Below, piece after piece: positions 28,247 to 38,141 of a DNA stretch of 64,000 bases (its first letter is position 1; each line of letters begins with the position of its first letter). Made by a program: the position numbers and the translations under genes. The notes below the pieces were generated by a model, which did not search any database, was not told the origin of the DNA, and saw only the letters and a list, made by a program, of their open reading frames with translations. This DNA is from Kiritimatiellota bacterium (GTDB taxonomy: Bacteria; Verrucomicrobiota; Lentisphaeria; Oligosphaerales; JAADHN01): contig JAADHN010000095.1 of the NCBI GenBank assembly GCA_013151865.1, positions 1 to 64,000 on the forward strand, read 5' to 3'.

Positions 28247-30343
28247 ATGCGTAAGAGGACCACACGGCCTACCGCACTAAGCAGCACGGCGCTCGGCCTC
28301 TGTCTGTGTTTATCCGCGGCAGAGTCCGGACCGGTTTGGAAGTATGTTCCGCTGCGCACGGCCGCACAGAAGGCCCGGGGGATGGCCGGCGGTGAAATGG
28401 GGCAAATGGGATTTACTCTGGCGATCTGCCGTCAGGCCCCCCGGCTGATGGCCATGGGCATCGATACGGCAGCGGTGTATCTCAGTGAGGATGGGGGCCG
28501 AAACTGGACCCTGCGGCGGCGCGGAATTCTGTCGAACGGCGTGCAGTCCATTGCGTTCGATCCGGTCAACAGTCACGTGTTGTGGGCGGCGGGCCTGCGG
28601 TCCGCGGCCGGCACGAAACGTACATTCCCCCCCGACCCCAAGTACTGGGACAGGCAGGCGGACGGTATTTACCGCAGTGATGATCTCGGGCGTCACTGGC
28701 GCCTGGTCCGGAACGCCGCGTTCCTGCGCGGCCACGCCCAGAACGAGTACTTTGCGTTCGATCCGCAAACCGCCGGAAAATCCGGGTGCATGACGGTGTA
28801 CGCGCTGACCCACGACGCCGGACTCCTGCGCACCCGGGACGGAGGCCGGACCTGGAAGCAAGTCGGTCCGCGGAAGATCATCGGGAACGCCGTCCTCCGT
28901 GACGGTCGCACCGGCCGGTTATGGCTGGCGGCGGACGGGCGCAGTGATGACGGCGGCGCCACCTGGACGGAGGCCGCCCCTCCGTTTCGCCCCGTGCTCG
29001 GGCTTGCGCTGCACCCCAGGGAGGCAGACACTGCCTGGACGGCGCTCGGGAAACACGGCGTGTGGGTCACCCGCGACGGGGGAGCCACATGGAAGAAAAC
29101 GAGCACGGGCCTCCCCGGCAGCGTCACTTGGGTTCGGATAAGCGTCAGCCCCGCGGACCCGTCCCGCCTGTACGTCGAAGCCAATCTCTGGGGCGGCCCG
29201 TGGCCGTACTGGTCGAACGACGGCGCAGCGACCTGGCATCGCACGGAAAGCCGCGAGCCGGGCTTCTACGGCGCCGGCATCTACTTCGCGGAGGGCCTGG
29301 CGGTGCACCCGCGGGACCCGCTGACGGCCTTTCACTTGTTCCCGGTCCGACGGACCACGGACGGCGGACGTACATGGCGGCTTTTCGGGAACGGCGTAAG
29401 CGGTTCACGCCGGTCCGCCCGGACGAGCATTGCTTTCCGTCCGGACGATCCGAAGAAAATGGCGTTCTTTTTCACCGATCACGGATGCGCCGTGACTGAG
29501 GACGGCGGCGATACATGGGAATACCGCTCGGCCCCGCGCCAAAAGGACCTCGGGGCCAAAACCATGCCCGGCGGCGCATACGACCCGACCCCCGGAAGCC
29601 GGACCATCATATCGGCCGTCGGCGGCTGGAGCAGGCAACGTCTCTGCATCACCCACGATGACGGCCGTACGTGGAAGGTATGGCAGGACATGGTGGATGA
29701 CTACGTATTCTTCGCCTGGCACCCCCAGGACCCGCGCGTGGTGTACGCGGGAACGCGCACAGGGGGACTCCGAAGCGGGGACGGGGGAAAGACCTGGAAA
29801 CGTTTCGACCGGCCGCTGCGCGCCATGTTTGCGGGCAACGGGGATGTGCTGTACGCGGTGACGGCAGTCGGACGGGGCCAAAGCCGCGTCGAGCGCTCGC
29901 TGGACCGGGGCGAGACCTGGCATTCGCTTGGCGGCGTCATTCCATACGGCGTCGTCGAAATCGACGTGTCGCCGCGCGATCCGGACCGCGTATATGCTGC
30001 CACGTTCTACGGCGGCGTGTACGTGTTCGACGGCAAAACATGGTCTGCCCGCGGCGAGTCGGCGGGGCTCGAAAAAGACGCGTTCGGAGCCATGATCTTC
30101 CAGCGGATTGCAGTGGACCCAGTACACCCGGAGGTGGTTTACGCCGGACAGAATCATTGTTGGCGCGGGGCGGCCCGCGGTGTGTTCCGCTCCACTGACG
30201 GCGGGCGAACCTGGCGGAACATCAGCGGCAACCTTGGACCGGACTTGACCGTGTGGGCGATCACGGTCAGCCCGCACGATGGAACCGTTTGGTTGGGGAC
30301 GGACTATGGCAACTGGCGTCTCGCAGCGCCACGGAACAAGTGA
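28247..30343 (+). CDS. Exported sortilin/BNR-repeat propeller (glycosidase-like)
   Basis: I choose ATG 28247 because it opens a signal peptide (RKRTTRPTALSSTALGLCLCLSAAES); an upstream in-frame TTG at 28214 only adds unlikely residues. The Shine-Dalgarno is poor. The 698-residue product is built almost entirely of BNR/Asp-box blades of the S/T-x-D-x-G-x-T-W type: SEDGGRNWTL, TRDGGRTWK, TRDGGATWKK, TTDGGRTWRL, TEDGGDTWEY, THDDGRTWKV, STDGGRTWRN. This arrangement is typical of VPS10/sortilin-like and family-74-type or photosystem-assembly-factor-like propellers. GH74-like endoglucanase activity cannot be confirmed by eye. It lies 256 bases upstream of a GH42-like enzyme on the same strand, suggesting joint polysaccharide binding or cleavage. 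Confidence 0.88.
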   Translation: MRKRTTRPTALSSTALGLCLCLSAAESGPVWKYVPLRTAAQKARGMAGGEMGQMGFTLAICRQAPRLMAMGIDTAAVYLSEDGGRNWTLRRRGILSNGVQSIAFDPVNSHVLWAAGLRSAAGTKRTFPPDPKYWDRQADGIYRSDDLGRHWRLVRNAAFLRGHAQNEYFAFDPQTAGKSGCMTVYALTHDAGLLRTRDGGRTWKQVGPRKIIGNAVLRDGRTGRLWLAADGRSDDGGATWTEAAPPFRPVLGLALHPREADTAWTALGKHGVWVTRDGGATWKKTSTGLPGSVTWVRISVSPADPSRLYVEANLWGGPWPYWSNDGAATWHRTESREPGFYGAGIYFAEGLAVHPRDPLTAFHLFPVRRTTDGGRTWRLFGNGVSGSRRSARTSIAFRPDDPKKMAFFFTDHGCAVTEDGGDTWEYRSAPRQKDLGAKTMPGGAYDPTPGSRTIISAVGGWSRQRLCITHDDGRTWKVWQDMVDDYVFFAWHPQDPRVVYAGTRTGGLRSGDGGKTWKRFDRPLRAMFAGNGDVLYAVTAVGRGQSRVERSLDRGETWHSLGGVIPYGVVEIDVSPRDPDRVYAATFYGGVYVFDGKTWSARGESAGLEKDAFGAMIFQRIAVDPVHPEVVYAGQNHCWRGAARGVFRSTDGGRTWRNISGNLGPDLTVWAITVSPHDGTVWLGTDYGNWRLAAPRNK

Positions 30344-30599
30344 CCGGAACGGTCGTCGGAGAGAGGCGGAAACAGGTAACGGAGACAGAGGCGTCCCACG
30401 AGATAAACCGCCGACCGAGACGGCGTCTCTCCGCCGCCTCGTCCGCTGATCGACGCGACAACCTGAACCTGCGCAAGTTGTACCTTCTCGCTTCGAGATT
30501 CGTGAATCTTGCGTGATGTGGGACGTCATTCGCAGGATTCGAGGCTCGGAGCCGGGGGACGGGCGCAGGGGAGCGCAGGCCGCCAGAGGAGGATTGTTC

Positions 30600-33500
30600 A
30601 TGCCAATTGTCAGAGCGATTTTGGCGAACCCCGCCCCCGCGCGTCTGCGTGCCGCGCTGGCAGTGTTGTCTCTTTTCTGCGGCGGCGTCGCGGGCGCGGG
30701 CCCGGTGAGACCTGATGCGGAGTTCGCAACCTGGCAATTTGCCTGGGCTGCGCATCGGGTGCTTGTGCGGGTATCCTGTGCAGCGACACGCACCGCACCC
30801 CTGACATGTCCGTTCGCGGTGCCGTGGGGTCGACTCACAACGGCTTTATCGCGCGGTGACCGACCTGTCAAGCGTTGGGCGGCCTGGAGTATCGAGATGG
30901 ACCGCGAGGTCGCCTGTCAGCGCCGCGGGGACTCCGTTCTGGTGGACCCCGGGGGACCGCTCCCGCCGGGAGGGCAGCGTTTCTTTTTCCTCTATTTCGG
31001 GGCCGGGGACCGGGCGGCCGGCGCGACACCGCAATCCCCGGCAGTGCGGATTTCGCGCGACGGGCACGTGACGGCGCGGACGTACACGGCCCGCATCGAC
31101 CTCGATCATGGCGGCGTTATTCGTTCTCTGGTGTTGCTGGATGACCACGGGCGCGCAGCGCCGGAGATGCTGGGCGACGGGATCCATTGGTGGGTGGGCC
31201 GCAAGCCACAGGTCACGCAGGAGAGTTTCGGCACGGTCCGGCCGGTTCGCGGCCCGGCCGGTCCTCTGTACAGCGAAATCCGCATCGACTATCCGGACTT
31301 GCTTGCCGCCGGGAACACGCTGACGGCAGTATACCGTTTTTTTCCGGGTTTTATGGACTTGGATTATCACTACCGGGTTACAAAGCCGACGTCGCTGCTG
31401 TGGTTCAAATTGCCGGTGTCTTTGGCGGCCGGCGGCGCAACGCCCGGTCTGCACAGTCACAGCGGCGGGCATGACCGGCCGCTGGACGTTGACGGCTCCC
31501 GGAACAGGTGGACGCCGGACCCGTCGTGGCAGGACGTGAGCTACACCGGCGACCGGCCGTTCGGCCTCGGAGTGATTGCAAGGAACCGGTTCGGAGGGCT
31601 GTGGTTCATGGATTCGGTCCGGGCGGATGAGAAGGAGTGGATTTACGCCGAGCCGTTCGGATGGCGTAATCCGGTGAAGATCACATCGGACTTCGATATC
31701 CGCCTCCGAATTGTGCCCCACCCCGCCGGACCCGGACGCTGGCGGGACACGGTAGCAAAGACGACCACGGGTGTCACGGTCCGGGTGAGCGCGGCGCAGG
31801 CCAGGGGCGGACCGCCCATCGACACTGACGGCGACGGTTTACCGGACCTGGCCGAGTATCGGATGGACACGAACCCGTCGGCCCCGGACACGGACCTGGA
31901 CGGCATTCCCGACGGTCGTGACCGGCATCCCCTCGAGGGGCCGGCGCCGTCCCTGAAACTTGATCTGCCCCGGTTCAAGCCGGTCACGACACGGCGGGAA
32001 CAGACGATTGCCCGGGTGGAACGCGTGCGGGGGGTGCCGACCCTGACTCTCGATGGTCGACCGGTCGGGCCCATGTGCTATACCCGCGGGGCCGCTACGT
32101 ACCCCCAACTGCGGGAATTGGGAGACCGCGGGTTCCGGGTTTATTTCGAATCGGTCGGCAGCATCGGCTGGCCGGGAGAGCAGATCCCGTTCTTCCGCCG
32201 CCTCGACAGCCGGATCGAGCGGTTCCTGGATGAAGTTCCCAATGCCCGAATCGTGCTCCGGCTGTACGTCTGCAATCCCCCGAATTTCGCCCGCGACTTT
32301 CCGGAGGAGGTGATGCGGTTCAACGACGGCAGTGTGTCACACTTCACCAAGTGGTACGCCATGCGGGACCGTCCAATCGAGGAACGAGGGTACCCGAGTT
32401 TCGCCTCGGAGGTATGGCGGAAGGGCATGGCAACGGCGCTGTATCAGACAGTTGCGCATGTCCGCCGTGCGGAATACGCGAAGAACGTCATCGGTTATTT
32501 CATCTGCGGGGGCGGCACCGAGGAGTGGTATTACTGGGGCGACTACGACCACCACCGATATTGCGTGGACTTTTCGAAGCCGATGTTGCGGGCCTTCCGC
32601 CGCTATCTGCGCCGACGATACCATGGGGACGTGCGCCGCCTGCGCCGGGCGTGGAACGACCCCGAAGCGGACTTCGCCACGGCCACGCCGCCCGGCCCCG
32701 AACGATTTGCACCGCCTGCGTCCGGCGTGTTCTGGGACCCGCGTCGGGATCAGCGCATCCGCGACTATTACTACGTCCACAACAAAGTGATGGAGGACAG
32801 CCTCCTGGTGTTTGCACACACCGTCAAGCAGGCATGCCGGAACGAGCAGCTCGTGGGCATGTTCCACGGGTATTTGTTGAACCACTGGCTGGTCGAAGGA
32901 GGACAGGCGACACTCAAGGAACTCCTGAATTCGTCCGACGTGGATTTCTGGTCCGGTCCGCCGCAATACAACCGCCGGGGGCCGGGGGAGCACGGTTGTT
33001 TCCGGTTCCTGCCGGCCACGTTCAGGGCGCACGGGAAACTCTGGATCAACGAGTCGGACATTCGCACGAGTTTCGTTCCGCCCGACCCGAAGAATCCGGC
33101 GATTTACGGTCGCCCGCAAACGCTCGCGGAGTCCATCGGCTGTCTCGAACGCGAGTTTGCGCATGTCCTGTGCGAAGGCGCGAACGGCTGGTGGTTCCAG
33201 ATGGGGCGTACGTGGTACCATCACCCGCCCATCCTCGAACTTTTCCAGAAGTTGCAGATCATCGGCGACGCCGCCACGGGGCTGGACCGGCGCAGTGCCA
33301 CGGACATCGCCGTGGTGGTGGACCTCGAAAGCCTGCTCACGGGACCGTCGTTCCCTGTATCCTCCGCGCTCCTTGGGGCGTTTCGGATTCAGGAGCTGTG
33401 CCGAATCGGGACTCCGGTGGACTATTGGGAACTGGACGACCTGCTTCGCCGGGGCGCGCCGCGTTACCGGATGGTCATTTTTCTGAACTGTTTCAGCCTG

Positions 33501-34961
33501 ACCGACCGGGAGCGCCGGCTCATCGACCGCCGGCTCCGGCGCAAGGGCGCCATACTGGTCTGGATGTTTGCACCCGGGCTGTTCAACCCGGACGCCACGC
33601 CTGAAGAGTCGGCCGCCCATGTGCGCGATCTGCTCGGGTTCCCCCTCGGTCAGGAGACGGGTGAAAAGCTGAAACTGGACATGCGCCTGACCGAGGCCGG
33701 GGCCGGTTTTCTACCCGGGTTCGCGCGCGAGCGGGTGTTCGGGAGTTTTGAGCGGCCCCAGTGGGCGCCTGACCCGAAGACGGGCGGGGTTCGCAGGGCG
33801 CCTGCGGCTTCTTTTACGGTGCGGCAGCGGTTCTTTGCTCAGGACGTCCCGGAGAGGGCGGTCCTGGCCCGGTTCACGGAGGGAGGTGCGCCATCCATCG
33901 TGATGCGAGCGTCGAAGCGTGCCACGGATGTCTGGATCGGGTCGGTGATGGCGCCTGCGGCGTTGCTGCGGGCCCTCGGGCGCCGAGCCGGATGTCATCT
34001 GTATTGCGACGCGGACGAGATTGTCTACGCGAATCGCAGTTTCCTGGCCATACACACGGGGACAGCCGGGGAGCGAACCTTCCACCTGCGAAAGCCGGCG
34101 GACGTGACGGACGCGCTCTCCGGACGGGTTCTGGGCCGCGGCGTGACCCAGTTCCGCGATGCGATTCCGGCTTTTCAGACCCGCATCTACGCTTTGGTCT
34201 CCCATGGTGAGTGGCAAAAACAGACGGGGCGGGCCGAAGCGGAGTTCGCGGCATTCCGAAAGGAACTTGCGTCCGGCCGGAAGGCGCGCGCCGGGCGTCC
34301 GAAGACCGCGGCCGTCCCGCCCGCGCGCCGGTTGCACATCACGGGTCCCTTCCCCCTGCCGAAAAACGGCATGGTGCGCACCTTCCTGGTCTGCGGTCCA
34401 TTTCCCAGTCCGGGCGCCGGGGAAGGCGCGGCCGGGGACGGGACCGCCTACATCGACGAAGAGACCGCACAGCCTGCGCCGGGTGCGGCGATCATTGCCG
34501 AATTCCGTGCAAAGCCCGGCGCCCCGGAGGCGGTGGACTGGTTCGGGACCGACAAGGGGGGAGTGAAACGCCTGCGAAATCCCTGGATTGCGTGTCAAAC
34601 GACCTGCGATCTGGCGTATCTCGGCGAGCAACTGCCGGGGATCAAGCCGGACCAGCACATCGCCTATTATGTGGCTGTCTATGTCGAGCCGCCGGAGCCG
34701 GGGCCGGTGCGGCTGGGGATCGGCAGCGACGACGGGTTCGTGCTTTGGGTCAACGGACGCCGACTGGGAGGCAAGAATGTCAGGCGGAGCCTTGGAATCG
34801 GCACTGACCGGTTCGTTGTGAATCTGGAACGGGGGCGCAACCTGATCTTGTTGAAAATCATTCAGGGGGGCGGCCCCACGGGATGGAGTGTGCGACTACG
34901 CGCCCCGGACGGCGGACCGCCCAAGGCCGGTTTTCTGCTGTGGCTGTCTCCGGGAGGATAG
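30600..34961 (+). CDS. GH42-like multidomain exported glycoside hydrolase with TSP3 repeats
   Basis: ATG 30600 has AGGAGG seven bases upstream and a signal peptide (ILANPAPARLRAALAVLSLF ... VAGAG). 1453 residues. The N-terminal ~400 residues are beta-rich and unassigned. Residues 402-444 contain thrombospondin type-3 calcium loops (DTDGDGLPDLAEY, DTDLDGIPDGRD). About 470-1100 is a clan GH-A barrel of GH42 type. The segment AFRRYLRRRYHGDVRRLRRAW is diagnostic of that group. The likely acid/base is Glu641 or Glu642 (GGGTEEW) and the likely nucleophile Glu818 (LWINESD). A Rossmann-like trimerisation-type segment follows (RMVIFLNCFSLTDRERRLI). About 1250-1453 is a PA14/carbohydrate-binding-like domain (RLGIGSDDGFVLWVNGRRL). 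A beta-galactosidase or related exo-activity is inferred; the true substrate is unknown. Confidence 0.85.
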   Translation: MPIVRAILANPAPARLRAALAVLSLFCGGVAGAGPVRPDAEFATWQFAWAAHRVLVRVSCAATRTAPLTCPFAVPWGRLTTALSRGDRPVKRWAAWSIEMDREVACQRRGDSVLVDPGGPLPPGGQRFFFLYFGAGDRAAGATPQSPAVRISRDGHVTARTYTARIDLDHGGVIRSLVLLDDHGRAAPEMLGDGIHWWVGRKPQVTQESFGTVRPVRGPAGPLYSEIRIDYPDLLAAGNTLTAVYRFFPGFMDLDYHYRVTKPTSLLWFKLPVSLAAGGATPGLHSHSGGHDRPLDVDGSRNRWTPDPSWQDVSYTGDRPFGLGVIARNRFGGLWFMDSVRADEKEWIYAEPFGWRNPVKITSDFDIRLRIVPHPAGPGRWRDTVAKTTTGVTVRVSAAQARGGPPIDTDGDGLPDLAEYRMDTNPSAPDTDLDGIPDGRDRHPLEGPAPSLKLDLPRFKPVTTRREQTIARVERVRGVPTLTLDGRPVGPMCYTRGAATYPQLRELGDRGFRVYFESVGSIGWPGEQIPFFRRLDSRIERFLDEVPNARIVLRLYVCNPPNFARDFPEEVMRFNDGSVSHFTKWYAMRDRPIEERGYPSFASEVWRKGMATALYQTVAHVRRAEYAKNVIGYFICGGGTEEWYYWGDYDHHRYCVDFSKPMLRAFRRYLRRRYHGDVRRLRRAWNDPEADFATATPPGPERFAPPASGVFWDPRRDQRIRDYYYVHNKVMEDSLLVFAHTVKQACRNEQLVGMFHGYLLNHWLVEGGQATLKELLNSSDVDFWSGPPQYNRRGPGEHGCFRFLPATFRAHGKLWINESDIRTSFVPPDPKNPAIYGRPQTLAESIGCLEREFAHVLCEGANGWWFQMGRTWYHHPPILELFQKLQIIGDAATGLDRRSATDIAVVVDLESLLTGPSFPVSSALLGAFRIQELCRIGTPVDYWELDDLLRRGAPRYRMVIFLNCFSLTDRERRLIDRRLRRKGAILVWMFAPGLFNPDATPEESAAHVRDLLGFPLGQETGEKLKLDMRLTEAGAGFLPGFARERVFGSFERPQWAPDPKTGGVRRAPAASFTVRQRFFAQDVPERAVLARFTEGGAPSIVMRASKRATDVWIGSVMAPAALLRALGRRAGCHLYCDADEIVYANRSFLAIHTGTAGERTFHLRKPADVTDALSGRVLGRGVTQFRDAIPAFQTRIYALVSHGEWQKQTGRAEAEFAAFRKELASGRKARAGRPKTAAVPPARRLHITGPFPLPKNGMVRTFLVCGPFPSPGAGEGAAGDGTAYIDEETAQPAPGAAIIAEFRAKPGAPEAVDWFGTDKGGVKRLRNPWIACQTTCDLAYLGEQLPGIKPDQHIAYYVAVYVEPPEPGPVRLGIGSDDGFVLWVNGRRLGGKNVRRSLGIGTDRFVVNLERGRNLILLKIIQGGGPTGWSVRLRAPDGGPPKAGFLLWLSPGG

Positions 34962-35273
34962 CGTGCTCGGGCACAAGTGAATCGGGTGCGGGCTGGACGC
35001 AAATGGCGCAGTTTCGGGCGGACACTGCCGATTCCCGGCACAACCGGAAGTGAACGTCGGGGTCCGCACGGATCAGGGACCGGCGGGCTTCCGCCGTTGT
35101 GACCGCCGTAGACGGCGCCCCGCAAGAGTGTTCCAGAGTGGGGGGACACTCGGTGATGGTACGCCGGCCCATGAGCAGTTACAGTTTGAAAAAAGGTCAT
35201 GGGCACTGAAAACGGAGAGTCAGCGGAGACTCGGCACGGAAAAAGGTGTGTCGTAAACCGGAGGCCCCTCATC
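34962..35273. other. Non-coding spacer between glycosidase and hydrolase genes
   Basis: These 312 bases contain no gene-like frame and no clear promoter, terminator or repeat that I can support. Confidence 0.5.
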
Positions 35274-36353
35274 ATGGACGCTTTGTTGGACGATGTGACC
35301 CGAAAATCGGACGGACGGTTGCAGACAGAGTTCGACGATTTCCAGCGTGTATACTCGCACGAACTGGAGACCTTTCTGGTGGGCCGTTGCACGGGGCCGG
35401 CCTTGGGCTGGCAGCGGGATTACAGCGACGTGGCGGCCTATCTCGAGTCGGTGAAGAACCAGCGTGAAGCATGGCGGGACATTCTGGGACGGTTCGATGC
35501 GGACGGGGTGGAGATCGAGGGGGTGCAGATACGACCGTTCCATGAGGGTGACGACTACCGGGCCGAGTGGGTGACTTTCGAGTTCTTGCCGGGCGTGATG
35601 AGCCGGGCCGTGGTGGCGTTGCCGCCCGGGAGCGACTTGGGCGATCCCCCGCCAGTGGTGATTTGCCAACATGGGATTGGCAGTTCGCCGTTTCACATTT
35701 TCGGTCGGTTAGACGAGCACGGCGTTTACGACCGGGCGGGGCTCGTATTGCTCGATGCAGGTTTTGCGGTAGTTGCTCCGGTCAATCGGACCACGGGGCC
35801 GGGGCGCGGGCGTCTTGAGCGGCTGGCCCACCTGTCGGGTGGGACATTGTACGGACTGGAGTGCTATAAGCTGGAACGGCTGATCGATTACCTCGAAACG
35901 CGTTCCGACCTGGATGCGGCCCGGTTAGGTATGAGTGGCCTGAGCCTAGGCGGTGCGGCCACGTTACTGTTTACACCGGCCGTGGAACGGATCCGGGCTG
36001 CGTGCGCGGCGGCCTGGTTCAACCACCGCAAACGAAAGATGGCGATCCCGGACCCGCGGTATTCATGTTTTCTGGACACGACCGAGTATCATGCGTTCAT
36101 CCCGGGATGGCTGCCGGACTTCTCGGACAGCGATTTGGTTTCCCTGATCTGTCCCCGGCCGTTTATGGCCCAAGTCGGTAAAGCGGACGGGATTGCCTGG
36201 TGGCCGTTTGTCGAGGAGGAGTGGCGCGCAGCCGCCGCGCATTACGAGAAACTGGGGGTCGGCGAACGGGCAGAGCTGGTGCTGCACGAGTCGGGGCACG
36301 AGTTCGTTCCGTCCCGTATGGCGGAGTTTTTTCGGCGCTGGTTATGGGCGTAG
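35274..36353 (+). CDS. Alpha/beta-hydrolase, dienelactone-hydrolase / acetyl-xylan-esterase type
   Basis: ATG 35274 follows GGAGG at nine bases; upstream in-frame codons lack a ribosome-binding site. 359 residues, no signal peptide, so probably cytoplasmic. The full catalytic set is visible: an oxyanion segment ICQHGIGSSPFH, nucleophile Ser224 in GLSLGG, a probable acid Asp305 (QVGKADG) and His342 (HESGHEF). About 140 residues precede the core, a layout seen in the large prokaryotic DLH-like and acetyl-xylan-esterase-like groups. Together with the GH42-like enzyme upstream this suggests removal of acyl groups from imported oligosaccharides, though the substrate is unproven. It ends 91 bases from a converging metallo-hydrolase gene. 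Confidence 0.88.
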   Translation: MDALLDDVTRKSDGRLQTEFDDFQRVYSHELETFLVGRCTGPALGWQRDYSDVAAYLESVKNQREAWRDILGRFDADGVEIEGVQIRPFHEGDDYRAEWVTFEFLPGVMSRAVVALPPGSDLGDPPPVVICQHGIGSSPFHIFGRLDEHGVYDRAGLVLLDAGFAVVAPVNRTTGPGRGRLERLAHLSGGTLYGLECYKLERLIDYLETRSDLDAARLGMSGLSLGGAATLLFTPAVERIRAACAAAWFNHRKRKMAIPDPRYSCFLDTTEYHAFIPGWLPDFSDSDLVSLICPRPFMAQVGKADGIAWWPFVEEEWRAAAAHYEKLGVGERAELVLHESGHEFVPSRMAEFFRRWLWA

Positions 36354-36444
36354 TCGGTCGCCGGTTCGGAGGCCGATTGGGGGGTGTGATTCTTGTGTGC
36401 AGTCCGTTTGTGCGTGGCGGGCGGGGAGCGCCTCCCGGCGACGT

Positions 36445-37269
36445 TCACGGTGTTTGCAGCACCATACCGTCGTACCCGACCTCGATGCCATGAGGAGCAA
36501 ACCATTCGCAGAGTTCTTCATGCAGTCCCAGTCCATTGTGAGAAAAGTGGTTTGCCACGACGGTGCAACGAGGTTTCAAAACATCGAGTGCGACGAGGCG
36601 TTCTTTCATGGCGACGACGGCCAAAGCCCCGAGGTGGTGCGCCCGCTCCTTGGGATTGGCCAAGCCGTAGGTACAGTCGATGATTGCGATGTCCAATTTG
36701 AATGCCTGGATTCGGTCCCAGGTGTTTTTCGGCCACCAGCCGGTGTCATTGGCAATCAGAACGGCCTTTTCACCGTGCTCGATGACGAAGTTAAGGGCCG
36801 TCTCTTGCGGGCCTGCGTGTTGGGCTTCCAGGGGAGTGACTTGGAGATCCCCCACCGGAACCTTCCGCGCCGGGGAGAGCATCTTCAGTTCGGACCGGTA
36901 GAGTTCGGGGGCTTCGGGAAAGGCCAGAGCAATCCGTTCGAGGGATGCGGCATTGCCGTATAGGGTCAGGGGGGCGCCGACCGAGCTGAAGCCCTTGCGA
37001 CGCCAGAGCAGATCGACTGGGTTGAGGTGGTCCTCGTGGCTGTGGGTCAAGAGAATGTGACGAACTTTGGAGAGGTCGATGCCGAAGGCGGTAGACTGCC
37101 AGAAAGCATCCGGCCCGAAATCGATCAGAGTATCCGGGTCGATTCGATAGGCCGTGCGGCGACGAATATTGCGTCCGCCGCGTCTCCGTGCTTCCCGGCA
37201 GGCGGGGCATTCACAAAAGAGCGCAGGCCATCCTTCGGCCGCTGCGGAGCCAAGAATCGTGAGACGCAC
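36445..37269 (-). CDS. PhnP-like metallo-beta-lactamase-fold hydrolase
   Basis: Starts at GTG 37269 with GGAG seven bases upstream. 274 residues, no signal peptide. It opens with MRLTILGSAAAEGWPALFCE and a CECPACREA segment, the cysteine pattern found near the N-terminus of PhnP-type phosphodiesterases. The metal-binding motif is H76-S-H-E-D80-H81, followed by later ligands in AQHAG, ANDTGWW and ANHFSHNG. The PhnP family cleaves cyclic phosphodiesters; related members include PqqB and RNase Z. The exact substrate here is unknown. It sits 76 bases downstream of frr on the same strand and may be the last gene of the rpsB-tsf-pyrH-frr transcript. Confidence 0.88.
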   Translation of the reverse strand: MRLTILGSAAAEGWPALFCECPACREARRRGGRNIRRRTAYRIDPDTLIDFGPDAFWQSTAFGIDLSKVRHILLTHSHEDHLNPVDLLWRRKGFSSVGAPLTLYGNAASLERIALAFPEAPELYRSELKMLSPARKVPVGDLQVTPLEAQHAGPQETALNFVIEHGEKAVLIANDTGWWPKNTWDRIQAFKLDIAIIDCTYGLANPKERAHHLGALAVVAMKERLVALDVLKPRCTVVANHFSHNGLGLHEELCEWFAPHGIEVGYDGMVLQTP

Positions 37270-37345
37270 GTGGCTTCTCCAGGAGGGTGCCCGAAAAGGT
37301 CTCTAAAACCGTGCCGGGGTGCTGTTCGTCGGCCCCGTTGGGGCG

Positions 37346-37915
37346 TCACACCTGCATCAGCTCCTCTTCCTTCTCTTCGAGCATACGGTCGATTTCTTCC
37401 ACGTATTGATCGGTGAGTTTCTGGATGTCCTTGAGCAGTTCAGCGAGGTCGTCTTCGGTAATTTCCCCTGCTTTTTGCGCCTTGCGGGCCACCTCGTTGG
37501 CGTCGCGCCGGGCATTTCGGACCTCGATCCGCCCCTGTTCGGCGCGCTGTCGGACAATGCGGGCCAAATCGCGTCGGCGTTCTTCGCTCAGTTCTGGAAT
37601 GGGGAGCCGGATGACACGGCCGTCGCTAACGGGGCTGATTCCGAGTTCGGAGGTTTGGATGGCCCTCTCGATGTTTCGGACGGCGTTTTGGTCCCAGGGC
37701 TGGATGACCAACAAACGAGGTTCGGGCGCGGTGATCCCGGCGATGTCCCGAAGACGAGTCTTGGCGCCATAGTAATCCACCTGGAGATTCTCGACCAGGG
37801 CCGGCGAGGCTTTGCCGGTGCGAATCGAGGCGAAATCGTGCTGCATCGCCTCGACGCCTTCCATCATTCGCTCTTCGGTGATTTCCAGAAGGTCTTCGAT
37901 TTTGGGTTGGGGCAT
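37346..37915 (-). CDS. frr: Ribosome recycling factor
   Basis: 189 residues, the normal size for RRF (about 185). ATG 37915 is preceded by GGAGGA; a longer in-frame start at 37951 has no support. Conserved features are the FASIRTGKASPALVENLQVDYYG segment of domain I, TPLN-equivalent loop GITAPEPRLLVIQPWD, and the C-terminal helices EERRRDLARIVRQRAEQGRI and ITEDDLAELLKDIQKLTD. RRF splits post-termination ribosomes together with EF-G. Its place after pyrH in the order rpsB-tsf-pyrH-frr is conserved in many bacteria. Confidence 0.97.
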   Translation of the reverse strand: MPQPKIEDLLEITEERMMEGVEAMQHDFASIRTGKASPALVENLQVDYYGAKTRLRDIAGITAPEPRLLVIQPWDQNAVRNIERAIQTSELGISPVSDGRVIRLPIPELSEERRRDLARIVRQRAEQGRIEVRNARRDANEVARKAQKAGEITEDDLAELLKDIQKLTDQYVEEIDRMLEEKEEELMQV

Positions 37916-38141
37916 GATTCGTTCCTCCGGTTCCGCCGGCATTCGCTCCACCGGCTTTCTTGCCCCGGCACGGATTTGCGTGCCGGTCTTTCATTGCGTC
38001 CCGGAGTGGTCCGGACGGCATTACGACAACTGCGGGTTCATCTAGACACTCCAAGTCGCTTCGAGAGGCGTCGCAACTTGCACGGACGCCCTCGGAGACT
38101 GGTCGATCTCAGGGCTCGGCGCTGTCCCGGGGGCGTCCCGG

